Below the pieces are notes generated by a model that saw nothing but the letters and a program-made list of their open reading frames with translations, had not been told where the DNA came from and ran no database searches. From Paenibacillus sp. JNUCC-31 (GTDB lineage: Bacteria > Bacillota > Bacilli > Paenibacillales > Paenibacillaceae): a DNA stretch of 64,000 nucleotides. The DNA is taken from positions 2,914,001-2,978,000 of the forward strand of contig NZ_CP062165.1 of the NCBI RefSeq assembly GCF_014844075.1. Direction: 5' to 3'. Made by a program: the position numbers and the translations under genes. Below, one piece after another: positions 41,662-50,521 of this stretch (position 1 is the first letter of the stretch; the number at the start of each line of letters is the position of its first letter).

Positions 41662-41764
41662 TTGGAATGGATGAACGGATCATAGATCAAGATCGACTCT
41701 ATGGCCTCCACTGCCTACTTTGCCTGGTGGGAAGCGTACTTCCACAATCATTTCGCATGAAAAT

Positions 41765-41795
41765 AGCCGCTTCCGAATCATGACCGAAAGCGGCT
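41765..41795. terminator. Bidirectional intrinsic terminator
   Basis: AGCCGCTT (41765-41772) pairs with AAGCGGCT (41788-41795), between the convergent methyltransferase and MFS genes. Confidence 0.7.
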
Positions 41796-41835
41796 GTTGC
41801 TTGCTTCTATTCTGTTTAGACCATAACCATGCAAA

Positions 41836-43182
41836 TCATGGTTGTCTGACCGATTCCTGCCCAAGTTCTCCTGTCGGCTCCAGCCGTCGGGGTTGTTTTC
41901 CCTCCCATAAGATTCGCTGCAGTATGATGCCTGCCAAACCAATAGTCAGTGTTGCCATGCCGATATATTGAAAAGTAAGACTGGCTCCTGTCGCCCGAAT
42001 CAACGCTCCGCCTGCAAGTGGAGCAACGACCAGCACGACACTGGAAAGGGAGTTTTGAATACCGAATACACGGCCTACATAGGCAGGAGGGGTTTCTTTT
42101 TGCAGCAGATAATTCAACGTCACCATAAACAGGCCATTGCCAAGACCAATACACAAGCCCCAAATTATAACCCAAATCTCGGACGTTTGAGGACCGATCC
42201 AGCCCAGTGCAGCAATTCCCACACCAATCAGCAAATACCCTCCGCCCAGCCCCCAGCCATACCCGATTCGCGGCAGCCGATTTAATAGAAGAATGATCAC
42301 AACTGCACCTGCTCCCGCCGATGATCCCATCCAGCCGATCAGGGCTTCGTTACCCGGCTTAATCTCCCGAAACAGCGTCGTAAACTGGTAATCAATCATG
42401 AGAATAGCCATTAAACCAACGCAGCCGAACAGGATCGTACTCAGTAGAGTACGGCTGCTTAGAATAAAGCGCCAGCCTTTCTGCCACTGGGTGAATAGGG
42501 GTTCCTTGGACTCCTCCCCCAAAGGACTCCCCTCCAGGGTAGAGGATTTAGAAGGTTCCCTCTTTTCTGTCAAACGCCGTAAAGGCCACAACACGGCTCC
42601 GGATATCAGGCGTGTGCAAGCGTTAATGAGAATGCAGACTTGCGGAGAAAATACGGCCAGAGTGACTGCACCTAGCAGCGGTCCCGCAACTTTGGAGCAT
42701 TGGCTCACAAAACCGTTCAGTGACGATGCCTGGAACAGATGCTCCTCTGGTACCACCTGACGTGTCAGGGCTTGTTGTGCCGGCACGTGGAATACACCCA
42801 TCATGGCTCGTAAAGCAAGCAGCGGAAGCAGCCATGCCGCACTCGGCGCGAACAGAACGGCAATCGTTAACAAAACGGTGACCACATCACATATCATCAT
42901 CATTTTGACCTTATGCAAACGATCCGCCAATGCACCTGCTACTGAGCCAAGTACGATACCCGGAACAGCCATACATACCGGAATAAGGGCAATGATCAGC
43001 GGATCAGCCCCCCAACGATAAGCGACCATCACCTGGATGGCGAGCGCGTCAAACCAATCTCCAAAGGTCGCAAGTGCATATGCAATAAACATCCGCATGA
43101 AGCGGTTGTTGGTCCACAGGCTTTTGGATGAACCATTGGACGAATTCGAAGAGAGCGTGGATTCATTAGAGACGGTGTTCAT
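41836..43182 (-). CDS. MFS transporter
   Basis: A 448-residue membrane protein with about twelve hydrophobic segments. The early region WFDALAIQVMVAYRWGADPL, the motif-A-like GALADRLHKVKMM loop and VPAQQALTRQVVPEEHL place it in the drug/macrolide-efflux-like MFS group. Direction and substrate are not known; small-molecule efflux is likely. RBS GGGGAGG precedes the ATG. It follows the winged-helix regulator gene on the same strand by 70 bases, and that protein may control it. Confidence 0.87.
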   Translation of the reverse strand: MNTVSNESTLSSNSSNGSSKSLWTNNRFMRMFIAYALATFGDWFDALAIQVMVAYRWGADPLIIALIPVCMAVPGIVLGSVAGALADRLHKVKMMMICDVVTVLLTIAVLFAPSAAWLLPLLALRAMMGVFHVPAQQALTRQVVPEEHLFQASSLNGFVSQCSKVAGPLLGAVTLAVFSPQVCILINACTRLISGAVLWPLRRLTEKREPSKSSTLEGSPLGEESKEPLFTQWQKGWRFILSSRTLLSTILFGCVGLMAILMIDYQFTTLFREIKPGNEALIGWMGSSAGAGAVVIILLLNRLPRIGYGWGLGGGYLLIGVGIAALGWIGPQTSEIWVIIWGLCIGLGNGLFMVTLNYLLQKETPPAYVGRVFGIQNSLSSVVLVVAPLAGGALIRATGASLTFQYIGMATLTIGLAGIILQRILWEGKQPRRLEPTGELGQESVRQP

Positions 43183-43252
43183 TTTTGCGGTTCCTCCCCA
43201 GATTACAGCCTTGTTGGCTTATATATATTCCTTGGCTGTAATCATAAGGGCG

Positions 43253-44431
43253 TTATATCAGAGGAAGATCAGAGGACGAGGTAAAAGGAGATAAAAATGT
43301 GCGGATTTCACTCACGATTCGCTGTCCATAAGCAGGCACACCGTAATTTTTGGAGATTTCCGCATACAATCGACGGTATTTCCTTTGCAGGCGCCCTTCT
43401 ATCCGATGGTGTGCCATGAACAGCAATATCTGGTATGCAGAATTCAAATATAGCGGAGCGTTCAGTGTCATTTTCAATACATCCAGACCATCGTCCATCC
43501 TCGGCTCTGCCTCACGTGTTCGGCCCTGTCTGAGCAGCCATAGTCCCTCCATCACCTGAAAGCGTCCGATTTCTCGCAGATAAGGCGCATCTCTCAACCC
43601 GGAGCGCAGGACAACCAACTGTTCCTCTACCGCTTCGCCGCTGCCACCCCACAGTTCCACATACAACTCTGAGAGCTTTACCGGAATTTTAAAATTGATC
43701 AGCTTATCCGACTCCATGATTTCATACGTCTCCAAGAGCTGCAGTTTGGCTCGTTCATACTGGCCCACCTCTGCATAGACTTCAACAATATTCAGAATAC
43801 GAAGTTCACGATGCTGATCCGCAGACAATGCCGATGAATTCAGAGCCTTTTCGTACAATGGCAGACTCTCCGATGGTTCAATCAGGGCATGTGTAAAAAT
43901 CAGCAGACAGTACAATCGTTCCTTGAATGGGATTTCCGTCGTTGTACTCAGCCATTCCAGATCCCCCTGGATAAAGTGGATGTATAGCTTATAAAATGGA
44001 TCAATCTCAATGCCCAGCACTTCTTGCTGATCGAGCAGCGTGAGCATCGATTTCCCCTGCCCATACAGATGATATTTGCGGAACAGGCCATGAATCGCTT
44101 CTCGCATCTCCTGATCTTGAGCGGAAGGGTTAGAGGGCATTAACGCTATATTGGAGCGAATGGTAAGCCGGTACCCATAACCACGCACGGTATCCAGCAC
44201 AATTTCTTCCCAATGTCTCAGTTTCTTGCGCAAACGGTATACATGATCATCCACAGTCCGTTCTACCGGATACTCCAGGGGCCACACCCGGTCTAGCAGT
44301 TGACTGCGAGTGAAGGCTTTTTCCTTGTTTTTGTACAGAAAATACAGCAGCGCAAATTCCTTCGCCAGTAGGCGAACGGAATCCGTACGCCGGATTACGG
44401 TATATGTCCCTTCATCAAATTGTAACGACAT
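43253..44431 (-). CDS. Winged-helix regulator with TPR-like C-terminal domain
   Basis: A 392-residue protein with an OmpR/PhoB-type DNA-binding domain at the N-terminus rather than the C-terminus (LLAKEFALLYFLYKNKEKAF, DRVWPLEYPVERTVDDHVYR and LDTVRGYGYRL, residues about 20-95). No receiver domain precedes it. Residues about 105-390 are helical, with TPR-like stretches such as VEVYAEVGQYERAKLQLLETY. The layout recalls SARP- or AfsR-like regulators. It lies directly upstream of the MFS gene and may regulate it. RBS GGAGGGG. Confidence 0.82.
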   Translation of the reverse strand: MSLQFDEGTYTVIRRTDSVRLLAKEFALLYFLYKNKEKAFTRSQLLDRVWPLEYPVERTVDDHVYRLRKKLRHWEEIVLDTVRGYGYRLTIRSNIALMPSNPSAQDQEMREAIHGLFRKYHLYGQGKSMLTLLDQQEVLGIEIDPFYKLYIHFIQGDLEWLSTTTEIPFKERLYCLLIFTHALIEPSESLPLYEKALNSSALSADQHRELRILNIVEVYAEVGQYERAKLQLLETYEIMESDKLINFKIPVKLSELYVELWGGSGEAVEEQLVVLRSGLRDAPYLREIGRFQVMEGLWLLRQGRTREAEPRMDDGLDVLKMTLNAPLYLNSAYQILLFMAHHRIEGRLQRKYRRLYAEISKNYGVPAYGQRIVSEIRTFLSPFTSSSDLPLI

Positions 44432-44489
44432 GCTTGGCCCCTCCTGTGTATGCTTGCTAATTTGTGGTCCTTATCCTGTCCAACATACC

Positions 44490-44525
44490 ACAAAAACCCT
44501 TTGCGAGAACGCAAAAGGTTTTGTG
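44490..44525. terminator. Hairpin between the ABC operon and the winged-helix gene
   Basis: CACAAAAACCCTTTGCG pairs with CGCAAAAGGTTTTGTG around AGAA. On the minus strand it can end the TrpXYZ-type operon, though it could also be a binding site for the winged-helix protein 60 bases away. Confidence 0.55.
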
Positions 44526-44574
44526 AGAAAGGGGGACTTGGTCTTTTTTTGCTGAGCGCTAGGCACCCCCGGAT

Positions 44575-45369
44575 TTAACCCAGCACCACGCGATCATCGG
44601 CCATTTTTTTACCACTGATGCGTTCAAATTCACCAAGCAGTTCGGATACAGTCAACGTGCGCTTGCGTTCTTCACTGACGTCCAGAATAATCCGGCCTTT
44701 GTCCATCATAATTAGACGATTGCCCAGACGAATGGCCTGTTCCATATTGTGTGTGACCATCAGGGTTGTGAGTCTCATCTCTCGTACAAGCGTTTCGGTC
44801 AGCTCTGTGATCAGCTCCGCACGAGAAGGATCAAGCGCAGCCGTATGCTCGTCCAGCAGCAAAATTTGCGGCTGGGTGAACGTTGCCATCAGCAGGCTAA
44901 GTGCCTGGCGTTCACCGCCGGACAGAAGGCCCACTTTGGCATTGGGGCGTTTATCAAGTCCGATACCGAGCTTCTCCAATTGGGCGTTGAAAATCTCCCG
45001 TCTTGCACGGGTAACTCCAAAGCCCAGCCCACGGCCCTTGCCGCGTTTGTACGCCATCGCCATATTCTCCTCAATGGACATATGCGGTGCCGTACCCGCC
45101 ATCGGGTCCTGAAAGACGCGGCCAATCCAGCTGCTTCGCTTATGCTCAGGCAGGTTTTTGATGGAACGGTCATTGATCAGCACATCACCCATATCGGGCT
45201 TCATAACACCTGAGATAATGTTCATCAACGTTGATTTGCCCGCGCCGTTACTGCCAATCACCGTCACAAAATCTCCCGGATTCATCGTCAGGTTTACGCC
45301 GACCAGAGCAGTCTTCTCATCGGTTGTTCCCGGATTAAACAGTTTGGTTACTTGTGTAATCTCAAGCAT
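44575..45369 (-). CDS. ABC transporter ATP-binding protein (TrpZ type)
   Basis: A 264-residue ATPase with Walker A GSNGAGKST, Q-loop VFQDPMAG, signature LLSGGERQ and Walker B ILLLDEHTAALD. The histidine-bearing DEHTAALDP variant is typical of ATPases paired with YtmP/TrpY-type permeases. The start ATG at 45369 follows GGGAGG, which lies inside the last codons of the permease gene, so they are coupled. It powers the importer encoded with the two upstream genes. Confidence 0.92.
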   Translation of the reverse strand: MLEITQVTKLFNPGTTDEKTALVGVNLTMNPGDFVTVIGSNGAGKSTLMNIISGVMKPDMGDVLINDRSIKNLPEHKRSSWIGRVFQDPMAGTAPHMSIEENMAMAYKRGKGRGLGFGVTRARREIFNAQLEKLGIGLDKRPNAKVGLLSGGERQALSLLMATFTQPQILLLDEHTAALDPSRAELITELTETLVREMRLTTLMVTHNMEQAIRLGNRLIMMDKGRIILDVSEERKRTLTVSELLGEFERISGKKMADDRVVLG

Positions 45370-45371
45370 GA

Positions 45372-46292
45372 TCACATGCCTCCCTTCGCCTGTTGGCCCG
45401 ACGAACGCATAAGCTCTTCGGTCCGTTTGCGAGCGAGACTTTTCTGCTTCATGGAACGCTGCATGGTTGGGAAAACCAGTGCGATAATAACAATCACCGC
45501 AGTGATCAGCTTCAGATCAGATGTGTCGAACCATTCAACCTGAAGTGCCAAAGCAACCACAATTCGGTAAATAATTGAACCGACAACGGCCGCAAGTGTA
45601 GCCCAGAATACGGTTCTTGCACCCAGAATGGCTTCCCCGATAATAACGGAAGCAAGTCCGATAACGATCATCCCAATTCCCATCGTGATATCTGCAAAGC
45701 CGGATTGCTGCGCGATAAATGCTCCAGACAGGGCGACAAGTCCGTTGGACAGACTGACACCAACAATGGTGGTCACATCCGTATTCGCTCCGAAGCTGCG
45801 GATCATGCGTTTGTTGTCCCCTGTTGCACGCAGTGCCAGACCGATATCTGTTTTCATGAACAGATCCAGCATGATTTTGAATACCAGCACGACCACGATA
45901 ATGATGATCATGACATGCTCACCCGAGAAGGGGTTGTCCATACCCATTATGGATTTGTTCGGTGCGCCAAGAATACGCATATTGATCGAATACAGGGCAA
46001 TCATCATCAAAATACCGGATAAGAGCCCGTTAATTTTGCCTTTGGTGTGCAGCAGACCTGTACAGGCTCCAGCCAACATGCCTCCAGCCATTGCTGCCAA
46101 GCAAGCGAGCCAAGGAGAGAAGTCGTTGGATATCATGACCGCCGCGATTGCGCCTCCTGTTGTAAAACTTCCGTCTACGGTGAGATCGGGGAAGTCCAGT
46201 ATGCGGAATGTAATATATACACCCAGTGCCATCAGTGCATACAACAATCCAAGCTCGATTGCCCCTTCAATTGAACCCCAAGTCAAATTCAC
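45372..46292 (-). CDS. ABC transporter permease (TrpY type)
   Basis: A 306-residue membrane protein of the branched-chain-amino-acid-type permease fold, with about nine hydrophobic segments. Early signature LGVYITFRILDFPDLTVDGS and later MGIGMIVIGLASVIIGEAIL fit the TrpY/YtmP-like class used for tryptophan, tyrosine or other aromatic or nucleoside-like ligands. The start is GTG at 46292 behind GGGAGGAAG. It lies between the binding protein and the ATPase. Confidence 0.9.
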   Translation of the reverse strand: MNLTWGSIEGAIELGLLYALMALGVYITFRILDFPDLTVDGSFTTGGAIAAVMISNDFSPWLACLAAMAGGMLAGACTGLLHTKGKINGLLSGILMMIALYSINMRILGAPNKSIMGMDNPFSGEHVMIIIIVVVLVFKIMLDLFMKTDIGLALRATGDNKRMIRSFGANTDVTTIVGVSLSNGLVALSGAFIAQQSGFADITMGIGMIVIGLASVIIGEAILGARTVFWATLAAVVGSIIYRIVVALALQVEWFDTSDLKLITAVIVIIALVFPTMQRSMKQKSLARKRTEELMRSSGQQAKGGM

Positions 46293-46383
46293 ATTGCTTC
46301 CTCCCTGTCTATCGAAAAGAATGAGGCGAACCCGTCTGCACGTCCGCCTCGAATCCGTACTGCCGGAGATTCGTCCGGTCAGA

Positions 46384-47433
46384 TTATTGAATAATGTTGG
46401 TATCCTGGTCCTTCACTTCTGCCTTCATCTCATCCGTAACGGTGATGCCTTGGGCTTCAGCCGCTTTCAGGTTCAGAATCAGATCCAGCTTGTCCGGCAC
46501 GGTGACTTTCATGTCACCGGGTTTTGTACCATTTTTCAAAATGTCCGCAGCCATTTCACCCACTTGGTATCCGTGATCGTAGTATTTGAAGCCTACAGTT
46601 GCGAAAGCCCCTTTTTCCACGGTATCCCGGTCACTGGAGAAGAACGGAATTTTATTTTTATTCGCGGTCTGGATGATTGTATCCACTGCGCTAACTACCG
46701 AGTTATCCAGCGTGATATAGAAGGCATCCACTTTGCCAACCAGAGAATCGGTTGCCTGTTTGACTTCGGATGTATTCGTAACGGGTGCTTTGACCAGCTT
46801 GATATTATGTGTCGCCAGTGCTTTTTCCGCATTGTTCGCCATCACAACCGCATTCGGTTCGCCCTCGTTAATAACCAGACCCACCGTCTTCACATCCGGC
46901 AAATATTTGGCGATAAAATCAGCCAATTGCACAATTGCCTCGGGGTTCGTATCCGATGCACCTGTTACATTGCCGCCTGGCTTGTCCATGTCACTCACCA
47001 GTTTGGCACCCAGTGGATCTGTCACCGCCGCGAACAACAGTGGCTTGTCCTTTACTTGCTGAGCCAGGGCCAGTGCGGATGGTGTTGCAATCCCAAGGAT
47101 CAAATCATTTTTGGAATCCCCGGCAATCTTCTGGGCAATGGACAGGTTGTTCGTTGAATCGCCCTGCGCGTTATTGTAGTCAATCGTCAGATTCTTGTTC
47201 TCTTCAAGACCAGCATCCTTCAGCGCTGCAATGAATCCTTCACGTGTGGCATCCAGCGATGGATGCTCAACGATTTGCGAGATCGCGATGCGATACGATT
47301 TTTCTGTTGTGCCTTCACCTGTTGTGCTGCCCGATCCCTCGGTCGTTGTGCTACCGCCGCTATTATTTCCGCAACCTGCTGCTACGATCATAGATGCAAC
47401 CATCATCAGAGACATTAAGAATTTCTTTTTCAT
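46384..47433 (-). CDS. ABC transporter substrate-binding lipoprotein (TrpX type)
   Basis: A 349-residue binding lipoprotein (DUF534/ABC_sub_bind class). The signal peptide has lipobox AAGC at about residue 21, followed by a Gly/Ser/Thr-rich linker and YRIAISQIVEHPSLDATREG. Other family segments are LGIATPSALALAQQVKDKP and FAAVTDPLGAKLV. The frame extends to 47556, but RBS GGAGAGGGG and the signal sequence set the ATG at 47433. First gene of the three-gene importer. In streptococci the related TrpXYZ operon is controlled by a tryptophan T-box; I see no T-box signature here, so the ligand is open. Confidence 0.9.
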   Translation of the reverse strand: MKKKFLMSLMMVASMIVAAGCGNNSGGSTTTEGSGSTTGEGTTEKSYRIAISQIVEHPSLDATREGFIAALKDAGLEENKNLTIDYNNAQGDSTNNLSIAQKIAGDSKNDLILGIATPSALALAQQVKDKPLLFAAVTDPLGAKLVSDMDKPGGNVTGASDTNPEAIVQLADFIAKYLPDVKTVGLVINEGEPNAVVMANNAEKALATHNIKLVKAPVTNTSEVKQATDSLVGKVDAFYITLDNSVVSAVDTIIQTANKNKIPFFSSDRDTVEKGAFATVGFKYYDHGYQVGEMAADILKNGTKPGDMKVTVPDKLDLILNLKAAEAQGITVTDEMKAEVKDQDTNIIQ

Positions 47434-47618
47434 GTGTGAGAACCCCTCTCCATCTTCTAAAATGTTGATACCCTCATCGTTATCCAAGTGACACGATAGG
47501 GCGGGACAAAACGAACGCTTCAACGCATTGTTGCTTTGATCGACAAAAGCAGACAAATATAGACTTTTCTCATGCGACTGAAGTCCATGACTCGTGTTGG
47601 TATTTTATTGTTTCCCTA

Positions 47619-47647
47619 ATATTAAGGTGCGACCTGTTTCCCGTCAA
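47619..47647 (-). promoter_or_regulatory. Predicted sigma-A promoter for the TrpXYZ-type operon
   Basis: On the minus strand TTGACG (47642-47647) and TAATAT (47619-47624) are 17 bases apart. It leaves a leader of about 180 bases before the lipoprotein gene, in which I see no strong terminator or known riboswitch. Confidence 0.55.
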
Positions 47648-47710
47648 TGGTTGAACCGCTTCCAATTTTCATTCATTGCAGATACGTGAGAGAAAACATT
47701 ACATAAAATA

Positions 47711-47749
47711 AAAAAACCACCCACAACGTTCTGTAGATGGTACCGTTGG
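47711..47749 (-). terminator. Probable terminator of the kinase gene
   Basis: On the minus strand CAACG and CGTTG pair around about 15 bases, then GGGTGG and a run of seven T follow. The stem is short, so this is less certain than the other terminators. Confidence 0.45.
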
Positions 47750-47773
47750 CAAAGCTAATAGATAGGCTATTAT

Positions 47774-48634
47774 TCATGGATATGGAATATCGAGTCTTCT
47801 TCTAATTTCATCTATGAGCATTTTTTTCTCCTCATCCGATATCCCATCCGCAATCAGTTTACGCGCTGCAACAGGAACAATCCAGGGTTCAATGTCTGCG
47901 TAACCAATACCGGAAAGATTCTCATATTCTTCCATAAATATGTGGATACTTGCCTCTCTCGTAGCATCAAGAGCAACCATCGCCTCATGTGGCAGGTAAG
48001 GTGGCAGTATGGCATATCGAATCATAATGATATATTCGGCCAAGTCAGCTTCAGGATTTCCGGTAGAGGCATTGTTCCAGTCAATAACGACTGCATCATT
48101 GTCCCTAAGAAGTATGTTACCGGGATTGGGATCACCGTGACATAGCTGCTGCTTCATCGGTAATCGATCCAATTGGTCAATCACGGCAGCCTTCTCCGTT
48201 TCAGTCAGATATTGTGCTGCTAGAATATTATGCTTGAAAATTTCCCGCTGACTCGGCATATGGGCAACCGAATGCGAATGAATCTGGTGAAAGAGCTGTG
48301 CTGTAATTCGGGCATTTACAAAGTCCTCCCTGATATCCAAAGGCTGCTGCATACGGTACTGCTCTACTGATCTGTCTACAAAGCGCTTCATGATCGTCTC
48401 GCCATCAATCCGTTCAAATACAATACCTGATCGCCCCTCAACAGTCACCAGGTCATATGGCTGGGGAACCGGCAGCCCACACGCGGAAGCTATTCGACAG
48501 TGATGAAGTTCGGCCTCCAATGCAGCCGTAACGGTATTGGGCTTCGCCAGCTTGACGATCTTGCTTCCATCTTCCCATTCGAACACCTCCGCACATCCGC
48601 CTTCACCAATTTTGTGGCCAAGCCTATGGACCAT
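47774..48634 (-). CDS. Aminoglycoside phosphotransferase (APH) family kinase
   Basis: A 286-residue small-molecule kinase. N-lobe: HKIGEGGCAEVFEW with the lysine in SKIVKLAKP; catalytic loop LCHGDPNPGNILL; metal-binding DWNNAS. The C-lobe is shorter than in classical aminoglycoside kinases. APH-fold enzymes phosphorylate antibiotics, choline, homoserine, methylthioribose and others, so a resistance role is only one option. The ATG at 48634 follows GAAGGAG and lies 22 bases after the TetR stop, so the two form an operon with TetR first. Confidence 0.85.
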   Translation of the reverse strand: MVHRLGHKIGEGGCAEVFEWEDGSKIVKLAKPNTVTAALEAELHHCRIASACGLPVPQPYDLVTVEGRSGIVFERIDGETIMKRFVDRSVEQYRMQQPLDIREDFVNARITAQLFHQIHSHSVAHMPSQREIFKHNILAAQYLTETEKAAVIDQLDRLPMKQQLCHGDPNPGNILLRDNDAVVIDWNNASTGNPEADLAEYIIMIRYAILPPYLPHEAMVALDATREASIHIFMEEYENLSGIGYADIEPWIVPVAARKLIADGISDEEKKMLIDEIRRRLDIPYP

Positions 48635-48656
48635 GCTGCTCACTCCTTCAATGGAT

Positions 48657-49229
48657 TTAATAAGTGAGACCTTCCTTATGCAGCAACATCTCGTACATTT
48701 CCCTGATCATTTCAATCGCTTCCTTTATATCCAGCTCCAAGGTGTGCGAGTACAGAAGTGTTCCGATGCCGATTAAATAGATCATGAGCTTTAAGAAAAT
48801 GCGCTTGAGTTGCTCGACAGATACATTCTGTAACCGTTTGCTATATCGCATATAGAACGTAGTTAACTCTTCGCCCAGAAACTGATCTGTGTGAGGGTTA
48901 TATTGCCGATAACCTGATAGATACAAGGCTCGAAATAGCTGCTTCTCGTTCTGTGCAAAGTACAGAAAACCGATGGTCAGGTTCAACGCAGGGGAATTGG
49001 CATCATCCTTATACTCCACCATACTGTGACGGGCAAATTCGGCAGCCTTGTCATACACGTTTGATTTCAACTCTTCGATGTTATTATAGAGACTATAGAT
49101 CGGTTGGGTGGAACAATGGAGCGCCTGAGCAACGTTTCGTGCAGTTAGCGCCTCCAAGCCTTGGGTCCGTACAAGCTCAAAGGCGGCAGATAATACTTTG
49201 TCCTGCGTAATGTCGGATTTGGGTGGCAT
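48657..49229 (-). CDS. TetR family transcriptional regulator
   Basis: A 190-residue repressor. N-terminal HTH: DKVLSAAFELVRTQGLEALT and the recognition segment ARNVAQALHCSTQPIYSLYNN. The helical ligand-binding domain is at about 60-190. RBS GAAGGAG is present. Two adjacent perfect 14-base palindromes lie 22-49 bases upstream of its start, and the APH-type kinase follows in the same operon, suggesting autoregulation and control of the kinase by a small molecule. Confidence 0.9.
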   Translation of the reverse strand: MPPKSDITQDKVLSAAFELVRTQGLEALTARNVAQALHCSTQPIYSLYNNIEELKSNVYDKAAEFARHSMVEYKDDANSPALNLTIGFLYFAQNEKQLFRALYLSGYRQYNPHTDQFLGEELTTFYMRYSKRLQNVSVEQLKRIFLKLMIYLIGIGTLLYSHTLELDIKEAIEMIREMYEMLLHKEGLTY

Positions 49230-49250
49230 ATACTGCTCCTTCCGTTGTTA

Positions 49251-49278
49251 ATAACACGTGTTATATAACATATGTTAT
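49251..49278. promoter_or_regulatory. Double TetR-type operator
   Basis: ATAACACGTGTTAT (49251-49264) and ATAACATATGTTAT (49265-49278) are two perfect 14-base palindromes placed end to end, 22 bases upstream of the tetR-type start. Confidence 0.7.
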
Positions 49279-49348
49279 TATGAGTGGATTCATGTGTCAA
49301 GCGTACATACAAGATGAGATTTTTCATATTTAAAATTTTCAAAAAAAG

Positions 49349-49385
49349 AGGCGTCCCTCCCAATGTACTTTGGGTATGGTCGCCT
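49349..49385 (-). terminator. Intrinsic terminator of the Rpn-type gene
   Basis: AGGCG and CGCCT form the base of a longer, partly mismatched stem (with CCCAAT and TTTGGG inside). Seven T follow on the minus strand, about 30 bases after the gene. Confidence 0.65.
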
Positions 49386-49415
49386 TATATCAATCAAAAG
49401 ATAGCTCCAGAGTGC

Positions 49416-50336
49416 TTATTCCTTTTCTTTTTGCAGTTCCTCTAATTCAGATGAGATTAGCCCGGTAGCCTTAATAATAGTAGCATGATCAAGACCCAAA
49501 TTGAGCATATTCATTGCGATTTTCCGCTTGCTCTCAGCTTCACCTTCTTTAATTCCTTCTTTGATGCCTTCTTCGATTCCTTTTTGGATACCTTCCTCCA
49601 TGCCTTTCTTGAGCCCCTCTTCTCGCGCGCCCTCAATCATGGAAACTTCATCCCACAGAAATTTCTGACGGTCAATATATTGTTGACGTGCTTGCTCATC
49701 CTGGCTCAGAAACTCCAATACACTCATGGCTTTTTTCAACGCCGGTTCCGGTTCGTGCATCAATAACGCCTCCCAGCTTGATCTAGTCATTCCTTTCAAA
49801 AATAACAGCCAGCGCACCAATCCATTCTTCATTTGAATATTTTCATCATTCAGCTTAGGTATTTCCATAAAATGAATCTCTATAACATCCGTCAAAGGAA
49901 TATTGGTATGGTCTTCTCTTAAATGAAATACGTTGTGGTACTGGTCATTAGCAAGCATTTTGAAATTAACAATGTTTATTGCAACGCATTTTTTGAGTTG
50001 GCTATATCTCTGTCCCTCAAGTAATTGTCCGGAGTATTGTTTACCCCAATAGAACAAAGTCCTCTTCTCTAAATCATACTGATTAAACAACTGCATTTCA
50101 ACATTAATTAGCTCACCTTGATCTGTTTTGGCCCGTATGTCCAGAATGGACTGTTTATCTCTCGGGGTATCCTTGTCCAAATAAGGGTTGATCAACACAA
50201 TGTCGGTCAGTAAGGATTCACCTGCATTTTTGAAGGTGTGATTCAGAAAAGCCAAAAGCACATCCTTATTCTCTTCACTTCCAAAAATTCGTTTGAATAC
50301 ATAATCGTTCTTGGGATCAAGCAACTCTGTCATCAT
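49416..50336 (-). CDS. Rpn family recombination-promoting nuclease/putative transposase
   Basis: A 306-residue PD-(D/E)xK-type protein: LLDPKNDYVFKRIFGSEENK at the start, and active-site residues D66 (ILDIRA), E80 and Q82 (INVEMQ). Rpn proteins are related to transposase_31 and act as DNases or promote recombination; many are cellular rather than mobile. Residues about 235-275 form a charged GxxxGI/EGxKEG repeat (EEGIQKGIEEGIKEGIKEGE) likely to be an extended helix. No inverted ends are apparent nearby, so it is listed as a gene and not an insertion sequence. Confidence 0.88.
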   Translation of the reverse strand: MMTELLDPKNDYVFKRIFGSEENKDVLLAFLNHTFKNAGESLLTDIVLINPYLDKDTPRDKQSILDIRAKTDQGELINVEMQLFNQYDLEKRTLFYWGKQYSGQLLEGQRYSQLKKCVAINIVNFKMLANDQYHNVFHLREDHTNIPLTDVIEIHFMEIPKLNDENIQMKNGLVRWLLFLKGMTRSSWEALLMHEPEPALKKAMSVLEFLSQDEQARQQYIDRQKFLWDEVSMIEGAREEGLKKGMEEGIQKGIEEGIKEGIKEGEAESKRKIAMNMLNLGLDHATIIKATGLISSELEELQKEKE

Positions 50337-50475
50337 TATTCACTCCTACGTGCAAAATGAACAGGATATATCTGCTGAAGTATTAGCAAATATAAGGATG
50401 CGAACATAAACTAGATGTTAGCTCATTATAGCACGCATCGCCATATAAAAATAGCGTATCTGCGTAATTTTGGTC

Positions 50476-50513
50476 AAAAAAAAGAGACTGTTCCGAGTGA
50501 TCGAAACAATCTC
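50476..50513 (-). terminator. Intrinsic terminator after trhO and the SufR-like gene
   Basis: On the minus strand GAGATTGTT (50505-50513) pairs with AACAGTCTC (50484-50492), followed by eight T. It lies 9 bases after the regulator stop. Confidence 0.8.
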
Positions 50514-50521
50514 CATACATG

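Noticed and set aside
45628..47157. A 509-codon open frame on the plus strand across the TrpXYZ-type permease and lipoprotein
   Set aside because: It is antisense to two well-supported genes, has low-complexity composition and no RBS or family features; it is a shadow of the opposite strand.
49416..50336. Rpn-type gene as an insertion sequence
   Set aside because: No terminal inverted repeats or target duplications are visible around it, and many Rpn proteins are resident genes.
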